From Clostridia bacterium (GTDB taxonomy: Bacteria > Bacillota > Clostridia > RGIG8785), in the NCBI GenBank assembly GCA_017620795.1, contig JAGAUM010000046.1, positions 1-5,155 of the forward strand: 5,155 bases of DNA, read 5' to 3'. Shown piece after piece: positions 1 to 5,155 of the stretch; position 1 is the stretch's first letter; each line of letters opens with the position of its first letter. Made by a program: the position numbers and the translations under genes. The notes under the pieces are model-generated. The model saw nothing but the letters and a program-made list of their open reading frames with translations, searched no databases and was not told the DNA's origin.

Positions 1-984
1 GTGAACTCGGATATCTTTAAAATCTGCGTGGTGACCAAGAGTAATTATCAGTCCTTGATGGACCACATCGGCTCGGGTAAGGACTGGGATTTATCCCGTA
101 AGGGTGGCGGCATTATGATTTTTCCGCCTTATGTTACAGATGAAAACGATGGTTTATACCGCGGTCGATTGGATGCTTTAAAACGGATGCGCGAGTTTAT
201 CCAGGAAACCAACGCGGAATACGTAGTTTTGTGTGACTGTGATAGTGTTTTAAATATCGATTATGACGAGGTTATCGAATGGCACCAAGAAAAAGGAGCA
301 GATATCACTGCCCTTTATGCTGACCGCGAAACGAAGCCCGAGTACTCTCGTCACAGCCTGATTTATCGCATGGATGAAGAAGGACGGATTCGCAAGATTC
401 TGATTCATCCCGAAGTAGAGGGAACCTACTCGGTTGGCTTAGGTAACTGGGTGATGAGTAAAGAAACTTTGCTCAGCCTTCTTGACCGCTCGGTCATGGA
501 CGATATTTCTCGGTTCAGTGAGATGTTAAAGGCAACCTGCGATGACTTAAAAATTTTGGCATATCGTCACGATGGATACTCGGCACATATCGAATCCTTG
601 CCGTCTTATGTAAGTCATAACATGGAGATGCTGGACAAGGAAAAGATGTACTCTTTGTTCTATAACAATCAACCTCCGATTTATACCAAAGTTCGTGACT
701 CTGTTCCAACCAAATATGGCGATTCGGTTCAAATCCGTAACTCGATTATTGCCGATGGATGTAAAATCGAAGGAACGGTTGAAAACAGCATTATTTTCCG
801 TAATGTGCATATTGAAAAGAACTGTGTTGTAAAGAATTGCATTTTGATGCAAAATACCGTTGTGGGTGAAGGGACGACTTTGCAATGGGTTGTTGCGGAT
901 AAGAATGTCAGCATTCAGCCCAATCGCACCATCCTGACCTACGAAAATGCACCGTTCTATATCGGTAAAAACAAAAAAATCTGA
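1..984 (+). CDS. glgD: GlgD, regulatory (non-catalytic) subunit of glucose-1-phosphate adenylyltransferase, 5' partial
   Basis: Partner subunit of GlgC in ADP-glucose synthesis, the committed step of bacterial glycogen formation; cytoplasmic. The visible 327 residues hold most of the nucleotidyltransferase fold (about 1-220), including GSGKDWDL (about 24-31) and YRGRLDA where GlgC has YRGTADA, then a C-terminal left-handed beta-helix of hexapeptide repeats (about 241-310, with ADGCKIEG and NCVVKNC). Catalytic signatures are degraded: the GlgC motif YWRDVGTIESL is replaced by GYSAHIESL (192-200), losing the metal-binding aspartate, and the sugar-phosphate lysine motif EKP is replaced by LIHPE. 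This favours GlgD over GlgC. The first codon, GTG, is probably not the start: VNS matches the internal 'SNMVNSG' stretch of the family as I know it, so about 45 N-terminal residues lie before the window, which would give a usual length near 370. The stop codon TGA (982-984) merges with the glgA ribosome binding site. The family role is known; regulatory function here is inferred. Confidence 0.92.
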   Translation: MNSDIFKICVVTKSNYQSLMDHIGSGKDWDLSRKGGGIMIFPPYVTDENDGLYRGRLDALKRMREFIQETNAEYVVLCDCDSVLNIDYDEVIEWHQEKGADITALYADRETKPEYSRHSLIYRMDEEGRIRKILIHPEVEGTYSVGLGNWVMSKETLLSLLDRSVMDDISRFSEMLKATCDDLKILAYRHDGYSAHIESLPSYVSHNMEMLDKEKMYSLFYNNQPPIYTKVRDSVPTKYGDSVQIRNSIIADGCKIEGTVENSIIFRNVHIEKNCVVKNCILMQNTVVGEGTTLQWVVADKNVSIQPNRTILTYENAPFYIGKNKKI

Positions 985-989
985 GGGGG
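984..989 (+). promoter_or_regulatory. Ribosome binding site of glgA
   Basis: AGGGGG begins on the last base of the glgD stop codon and lies 5 bases before the ATG at 995. It settles the glgA start: the in-frame ATG at 947 lies inside glgD and would add 16 residues with no family resemblance. The arrangement suggests that ribosomes finishing glgD can reinitiate on glgA. Confidence 0.85.
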
Positions 990-994
990 ACATT

Positions 995-2425
995 ATGAAA
1001 AGAATTCTCTTCGTTGCATCGGAAGCCATGCCTTTTATCACGACAGGTGGTATGGGTGAGGTTGTTGGTGCACTGCCTAAAACCTTGGTTGCTGAATCGG
1101 ACCACGATGTGCGGGTTATTCTTCCGTATTATCGTGCTGTCAAAGAGAAATTCGGCGATTCTTTAGAGTTTGTCGGAAGCACGCAGATTCAGCTTTCTTG
1201 GCGGAAACAGTACTGTGGCATTTTTAAGGCGGTATCCAATGGCGTCATTTACTATTTTGTAGACAACGAATACTACTTTGACCGTGAATCGGTATATGGG
1301 GAGTTTGATGACGGAGAGCGTTTTGCCTTTTTCGGTAAGGCGGTTTTAGAAGCACTGCCTTTGATTGATTTCTTCCCCGATATTCTCCATGCCCATGACT
1401 GGCAGGCGGCTCTTTCGGTGATTTATCTGCGTACCCATTTCGGTGAAGATGCTCGGTACAAGACAATCAAAAGCATCTTTACGATTCACAATATTGAGTA
1501 CCAAGGTCGCTACTCGATGGATATGGCAGGAGACTTGTTCGGTTTTGAAGGCTGGCATACTCAGATTGTAGAGTACGATGGCGGTATTAACCTCTTAAAA
1601 GGTGCCGTTGAGTGCTGTGACCGTCTGACCACCGTCAGCCCCACCTATGCAAATGAACTGCACGATGACGTGGTTTCCCGCGGATTAGGGCCAATTATTC
1701 GTCGCAATGCAGAAAAAATGTGTGGCATCTTAAATGGCATCGATACCGATGTTTACAACCCGTCCACCGACCCGTTCTTGCATAAAAACTTTACTTTAAA
1801 GACGGCTACCGTCCAAAGACGGAAGAACAAGGCTGAAATTCAAGAGTTCTTCGGGCTGCCTGTCCGTAATGATGTGGTTCTAATTGCCATGATTACCCGT
1901 TTGGTGCGACACAAAGGTTTGGATTTGGTAACCGATGCGCTTCACGGACTTTTGGAATCGGAAAAGAACGTTCAGATGGTTGTTCTCGGAAAAGGAGACT
2001 ATAACTACGAACATTGTTTATGCAACCTTTCCGATGCATTTCCTGAACAATTACGCACCTATATAGGCTTTGACGCAGGCTTGGCACATCGGGTTTATTC
2101 GGGCGCAGATTTGTTCCTGATGCCCTCGGAAAGTGAACCTTGCGGTTTGGCGCAGATGATTGCGGCACACTATGGAGCCGTTCCAATTATCCGTCAGGTA
2201 GGCGGTTTAAGAGATTCGATTAAAGACTGTTTCGAAAAAGATGGTATTGGATTTACCTTCTATGAATACAATCCTCAGGTAATGAGTGATAACATCCGTC
2301 GTGCCATTCGCCTGTATTTCGACCAGCCCGACGCTTTCAAAAAGGTTCGGAACCTCGGCATGCAGACTGACTTTACCTGGGCGCGCTCAGCACATTCATA
2401 CTTGGAATTATACAACAATCTGTAA
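995..2425 (+). CDS. glgA: Glycogen synthase (ADP-glucose:alpha-1,4-glucan glucosyltransferase, GT5)
   Basis: Transfers glucose from ADP-glucose to the non-reducing end of alpha-1,4-glucan; cytoplasmic. The 476 residues match the usual bacterial length (E. coli 477). The N-terminal GT5 starch synthase domain opens with MKRILFVASEAMPF and carries HAHDW (132-136), TIHNIEYQG (H165) and VSPTYANEL. The C-terminal GT-B domain has LNGIDTDVYNP, ITRLVRHKGLDL with the expected Arg302 and Lys307 (E. coli Arg300 and Lys305), SEPCGL with the probable catalytic-site Glu381, and VGGLRDSI. Two departures from the textbook sequence stand out. The N-terminal KTGGL motif reads TTGGM (Thr16 in place of the lysine that contacts the ADP-glucose phosphate), and SRFEPCGL reads SESEPCGL (378-385). 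The second resembles clostridial homologues as I recall them; the first is less expected. Everything else looks intact, so activity is likely. The start is ATG 995, set by the ribosome binding site and by homology. It sits 10 bp after glgD and 21 bp before glgP, so cotranscription is likely. Confidence 0.96.
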   Translation: MKRILFVASEAMPFITTGGMGEVVGALPKTLVAESDHDVRVILPYYRAVKEKFGDSLEFVGSTQIQLSWRKQYCGIFKAVSNGVIYYFVDNEYYFDRESVYGEFDDGERFAFFGKAVLEALPLIDFFPDILHAHDWQAALSVIYLRTHFGEDARYKTIKSIFTIHNIEYQGRYSMDMAGDLFGFEGWHTQIVEYDGGINLLKGAVECCDRLTTVSPTYANELHDDVVSRGLGPIIRRNAEKMCGILNGIDTDVYNPSTDPFLHKNFTLKTATVQRRKNKAEIQEFFGLPVRNDVVLIAMITRLVRHKGLDLVTDALHGLLESEKNVQMVVLGKGDYNYEHCLCNLSDAFPEQLRTYIGFDAGLAHRVYSGADLFLMPSESEPCGLAQMIAAHYGAVPIIRQVGGLRDSIKDCFEKDGIGFTFYEYNPQVMSDNIRRAIRLYFDQPDAFKKVRNLGMQTDFTWARSAHSYLELYNNL

Positions 2426-2436
2426 GACACCCCAAC

Positions 2437-2441
2437 GGAGG
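2437..2441 (+). promoter_or_regulatory. Ribosome binding site of glgP
   Basis: GGAGG in the 21-bp gap between glgA and glgP, with a 5-base spacer to ATG 2447. The gap is too short for a promoter plus terminator, and no hairpin is seen in it, so read-through from glgA is expected. Confidence 0.85.
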
Positions 2442-2446
2442 CAAAG

Positions 2447-4879
2447 ATGAAAAACTGGACTAAAAACGAAGTAAAAGAAATGATTGAAGGAAAGCTTGCT
2501 ACCCACTTTGGTACAACGGTAGACCAGGCAACCCCTGAACTGATTTATCAGTGCGTTGCTTTGATTGTACGCGACCTTCTGCAAAAGAAGAGTAGTCGGT
2601 ATCAAGAGCAGGTGAAGAAGGTAGGAGGAAAGACCGTTTATTATCTGTGTATGGAATTTTTAGTAGGCAAATCCTTGCGTAACAACCTGAGCAATTTGGG
2701 CTTGAGTGAGGTTTTTGCAGAAGCGGTCAAGGACTACGATACAGACCTTTCTGAGTTAGAATCTATCGAAACCGACCCTGGACTGGGTAACGGTGGATTG
2801 GGCCGATTGGCTGCTTGTTTTATGGATAGCTTGGCAACCCAGAATTTCCCTGCTATGGGTCATTCGATTCTTTACGAATATGGCTTGTTTAAGCAAAAGT
2901 TTGTAGACGGTTGGCAGACGGAGTTTCCAGACATCTGGCTTCCTGAAGGAAAGGCATGGTTGGTCGCACGCCCCGATGAAAAAGCCGAAGTACATTTCGA
3001 CGGACACATTGAAGAAAAGTGGTATAACGACCGCCTTTGCGTAAATCATTATCAGTATACAACGGTCGATGCGATTCCCTATGACCTGATGATTTCAGGT
3101 AAGGACTCGGATGCGGTTACTGTTTTGCGTCTGTGGCAGGCGCAGGCACCCTTAAGCGTGAACTTAAACCTCTTTTCTCAGGGCGAATATCTTCGTTCCA
3201 TGGAAGAGAACAACCGCGCTGAGGCGATTTCGAAGGTTTTATATCCTGCCGATAACCATACGGAGGGGAAATTGCTCCGTTTGCGTCAACAGTATTTCAT
3301 GGTTTCCGCATCGGTGCAAAACATTGTCACCCGTCACTTAAAAACCTACGAAACTTTGGAAAACTTCCCCGATAAAGTCGCTATCCATATCAATGACACC
3401 CATCCTGCACTGGTCGTTCCTGAACTGATGCGCATTTTCATGGACGAGTGTGGTTATTCTTGGGAGGCAGCATGGGATTTGGTTGTCCGCACAGTTGGCT
3501 ATACCAACCATACTGTCATGGCGGAAGCGCTTGAGGTTTGGGATGAAGGGCTCTTCTCCAGCATCCTTCCTAGAATCTATCAGCTGGTACAGGAAATTAA
3601 TCGTCGCTTCTGCGCACAACTTTGGGAGCGTTATCCTGGCAACTGGGACAAAATCGAGCGGATGTCCATTTTGTCTCAGAAGAAGGTTCGCATGGCAAAT
3701 CTTGCAATCGTCGGCAGCCATCAGGTAAACGGCGTAGCACGCATTCATTCGGACATTTTAAAGACTCGTGTCTTTAACGATTTCTATAACCTTTATCCGG
3801 AGCGTTTTACCAACGTAACCAATGGTATTGTTCACCGTCGCTGGCTCTGCCAGTCGAACCCGGAGCTTTGCGCCCTTTTAGATGAGTGTATTGGCGCCGG
3901 TTATGACAAGGATGCCGAAAAATTAGAGGGCTTGTTAAAGTTTTATGATGACGAGTCGGTCTTAAAACGCCTGGCTGAAATCAAGTATCATAACAAGAAA
4001 CGCTTGGCTGATACGTTGAAAAAACGTTCAGGAATTCAAATCTCTCCCGATACGCTGTTTGATGTACAAATCAAGCGTTTGCATGAGTATAAGCGTCAGC
4101 TGTTAAATGCATTGCGAATTATCGCTTTGTATTTAGATTTGTTGGATAATCCCGACATGGAGATGCAACCTCAAACCTTCCTGTTTGGCGCAAAAGCGGC
4201 ACCCAGCTACTATCATGCAAAGAGGGTTATGAAATTGATTCATGATTTGGGCGCGGAGATTAAAAAGAACCCGAAGATTGCTGAAAAGCTGAATGTGGTC
4301 TTCATGGAAGATTATAACGTTTCTTTGGCGGAGGTTATTATCCCTGCCAGTGAAATCAGTGAGCAGATTTCTTTGGCGGGTAAAGAGGCCAGCGGTACGG
4401 GTAACATGAAACTGATGATTAACGGCGCCGTTACCCTTGGTACCATGGATGGTGCTAACGTAGAAATCTATGAAGCGGTCGGAAACGACAACATCTTCGT
4501 CTTTGGTATGCACGAGGATCAGGTAGAAAACATGTGGGCAACGGGTTATCATCCGCGGTTCTATTATGAACAGAATCCTACAATTGCTCGAGTAGTCAAT
4601 CGCTTAAAGGTTGGCTTTAACGGAGAATCCTATGCGGACATTGCCGACTATCTGTTAGAAGGACGTCCTGTCAGCGATCCCTATATGTGTTTGGGCGATT
4701 TTGCGGATTACATGCGTGTTCATGACCGTGCAACCGAAGCATATCAGGATCCGTTGCACTGGAATCGTATGTCTTTGGTGAATATCGCCAAGGCTGGTCG
4801 GTTCTCTTCGGACCGCAGTATCCGTGAATACTGCGAAAAAATCTGGAATGGAGGCGCGGTAACAAATGATACTCTTTAA
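2447..4879 (+). CDS. glgP: Glycogen/maltodextrin phosphorylase (GT35, PLP-dependent)
   Basis: Removes glucose from the ends of alpha-1,4-glucan with phosphate, giving glucose-1-phosphate; cytoplasmic. At 810 residues it is the normal bacterial size (E. coli GlgP 815). The N-terminal domain (about 1-455) shows YYLCMEFLVGKSL, GLGNGGLGRLAACF (from residue 112), a VLYPADN segment, HINDTHPAL (from 314) and YTNHT with His355 (rabbit muscle His377). The C-terminal domain shows VTNGIVHRRWL (from about 457), KRLHEYKRQ with Lys543, Arg544 and Lys549 (rabbit 568, 569, 574), FGAKAAPSYYHAK, and EASGTGNMK with Lys655 as the pyridoxal-phosphate Schiff-base lysine (rabbit Lys680). The offsets are consistent, so the active site looks complete. 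The N-terminus is short and lacks the phosphorylation region of the animal enzymes, as is usual in bacteria. Preference for glycogen over maltodextrin cannot be told from sequence; the operon with glgA and glgD favours glycogen. Its 3' end overlaps the next gene by 14 bp. Confidence 0.97.
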   Translation: MKNWTKNEVKEMIEGKLATHFGTTVDQATPELIYQCVALIVRDLLQKKSSRYQEQVKKVGGKTVYYLCMEFLVGKSLRNNLSNLGLSEVFAEAVKDYDTDLSELESIETDPGLGNGGLGRLAACFMDSLATQNFPAMGHSILYEYGLFKQKFVDGWQTEFPDIWLPEGKAWLVARPDEKAEVHFDGHIEEKWYNDRLCVNHYQYTTVDAIPYDLMISGKDSDAVTVLRLWQAQAPLSVNLNLFSQGEYLRSMEENNRAEAISKVLYPADNHTEGKLLRLRQQYFMVSASVQNIVTRHLKTYETLENFPDKVAIHINDTHPALVVPELMRIFMDECGYSWEAAWDLVVRTVGYTNHTVMAEALEVWDEGLFSSILPRIYQLVQEINRRFCAQLWERYPGNWDKIERMSILSQKKVRMANLAIVGSHQVNGVARIHSDILKTRVFNDFYNLYPERFTNVTNGIVHRRWLCQSNPELCALLDECIGAGYDKDAEKLEGLLKFYDDESVLKRLAEIKYHNKKRLADTLKKRSGIQISPDTLFDVQIKRLHEYKRQLLNALRIIALYLDLLDNPDMEMQPQTFLFGAKAAPSYYHAKRVMKLIHDLGAEIKKNPKIAEKLNVVFMEDYNVSLAEVIIPASEISEQISLAGKEASGTGNMKLMINGAVTLGTMDGANVEIYEAVGNDNIFVFGMHEDQVENMWATGYHPRFYYEQNPTIARVVNRLKVGFNGESYADIADYLLEGRPVSDPYMCLGDFADYMRVHDRATEAYQDPLHWNRMSLVNIAKAGRFSSDRSIREYCEKIWNGGAVTNDTL
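4850..4854 (+). promoter_or_regulatory. Ribosome binding site of the GH13 gene, inside glgP
   Basis: GGAGG within the last codons of glgP, 11 bases before ATG 4866. The spacer is a little long but usable. It supports the overlapping start and implies that translation of the two genes is linked. Confidence 0.7.
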
Positions 4880-5155
4880 TCCTTATGACATTTTGGATAA
4901 GAAGCCCTTCGGTGCTGTTCCCAACGGAACAGCACTGGTTTTCCGTGCACGTGTTTTGCGTTCTGTCTTTGGCTGTTGCGAGCTTCTTTTGCAAAAAGAC
5001 GGCGAAAGTGAAGTAATTTATCCCATGGAATGGAGCGGATTGGACGGTGAGTATGATGTGTATACTTGCCGCATTATCATCAAGACCGAAGGCTTGTATT
5101 TTTATCATATTACCATGCGTCGGGATAATTTCGTTTTTGATACCACCGATACCTA
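4866..5155 (+). CDS. Probable glycoside hydrolase family 13 enzyme (amylase/pullulanase-like), N-terminal part, 3' partial
   Basis: An open frame of 96 codons runs from ATG 4866 off the end of the window with no stop. The start overlaps glgP by 14 bp and has GGAGG 11 bases upstream. The visible protein begins MILFNPYD, followed by PFGAVPNGT (residues 14-22), then alternating hydrophobic strands ending in GLYFYHITMRRDNFVFDTTDT. This looks like the beta-sandwich early-set/carbohydrate-binding-like domain that precedes the catalytic barrel in GH13 enzymes of clostridial glycogen operons; 'SPFGAVPxGT' near the N-terminus is a feature I recall from that group. No catalytic residue is visible, because the barrel lies beyond the window, so neopullulanase, alpha-amylase, maltogenic amylase and debranching enzyme cannot be told apart. 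No signal peptide is seen, so a cytoplasmic role is likely, acting with GlgP on branched or limit dextrins. Family placement rests on context plus this short region. Confidence 0.72.
   Translation, partial: MILFNPYDILDKKPFGAVPNGTALVFRARVLRSVFGCCELLLQKDGESEVIYPMEWSGLDGEYDVYTCRIIIKTEGLYFYHITMRRDNFVFDTTDT
4912..4935 (+). repeat. Perfect inverted repeat (10-bp stem, 4-base loop) inside the GH13 gene
   Basis: GTGCTGTTCC (4912-4921) and GGAACAGCAC (4926-4935) are exact reverse complements around the loop CAAC. Six of the ten pairs are G-C. In RNA the stem could be extended outward by G-U (4911/4936), C-G (4910/4937) and U-G (4909/4938). Four T residues follow at 4939-4942, after two G. It lies 46 bases after the GH13 start codon and encodes the GAVPNGTA stretch. 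The inverted repeat is seen directly; any regulatory function is inference. Confidence 0.8.

Noticed and set aside
1..3. GTG at the first base as the glgD start codon
   Set aside because: The residues VNS match an internal stretch of the GlgD/GlgC N-terminal domain, and the nucleotide-binding N-terminal loop is missing, so the gene is cut by the window edge.
947..994. Upstream in-frame ATG for glgA, adding 16 residues
   Set aside because: It lies inside glgD with no suitable ribosome binding site, and the extra residues do not resemble GlgA. ATG 995 has AGGGGG at the right distance and begins the typical KRILFVASE strand.
547..1041. Minus-strand open frame of 164 codons opposite glgD and the start of glgA
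   Set aside because: It lies wholly opposite clear coding sequence and has no recognisable motif; it is explained as a shadow frame.
2426..2446. Possible promoter or terminator between glgA and glgP
   Set aside because: The 21-base gap holds only the ribosome binding site; there is no hairpin, T run or -35/-10 pair.
3338..3748. Overlapping open frames inside glgP on both strands (136 codons minus; 92 codons plus at 3450-3728)
   Set aside because: They sit in the most conserved part of glgP, and neither resembles a known protein.
4394..4444. Interrupted inverted repeat: GGTAC+GGGTAAC against GTTACCC+GTACC, 24-base loop, 3-base bulge
   Set aside because: It falls on the strongly conserved pyridoxal-phosphate region of GlgP, where repeated Gly-Thr codons (GTG and LGT) readily create such pairing; the loop is long and there is no T run after it.
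4671..5108. Minus-strand open frame of 145 codons opposite the glgP end and the GH13 start
   Set aside because: The plus strand has two well-supported frames here with a good ribosome binding site; the antisense product shows no family features.

Overview
The window is one tightly packed glycogen operon, all on the + strand. It reads: glgD (ADP-glucose pyrophosphorylase regulatory subunit, cut at its 5' end), glgA (glycogen synthase, complete), glgP (glycogen phosphorylase, complete), and the N-terminal part of a likely glycoside hydrolase family 13 (GH13) enzyme, cut at its 3' end. Gaps are 10 bp (glgD-glgA) and 21 bp (glgA-glgP), and the last two genes overlap by 14 bp. Each internal gene has a purine-rich Shine-Dalgarno sequence. 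No promoter, terminator, RNA gene, mobile element or CRISPR array was seen, and no stretch longer than 21 bases lies outside a gene.

The organism is most likely a Bacillota of the Clostridia type, perhaps an uncultured gut Oscillospirales/Eubacteriales member. A separate glgD is typical of that phylum, the G+C looks moderate, the Shine-Dalgarno sequences are strong, and the GlgA motif spelling (SESEPCGL rather than SRFEPCGL) resembles clostridial synthases as I remember them. Assignment below phylum is a guess.

The genes link synthesis and breakdown of one polymer. GlgD, with a catalytic GlgC partner that would lie outside the window, supplies ADP-glucose. GlgA adds it to alpha-1,4-glucan. 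GlgP phosphorolyses the chains to glucose-1-phosphate. The GH13 enzyme probably trims or debranches the limit dextrin or imported maltodextrin. No branching enzyme (glgB) or glgC is visible here.

I do not see a previously undescribed system; the pathway is well known. The points worth a second look are a perfect 10-bp hairpin with a 4-base loop just inside the GH13 gene, the replacement of the normally conserved ADP-glucose-contacting lysine of GlgA by threonine, and translational overlap between glgP and the GH13 gene.
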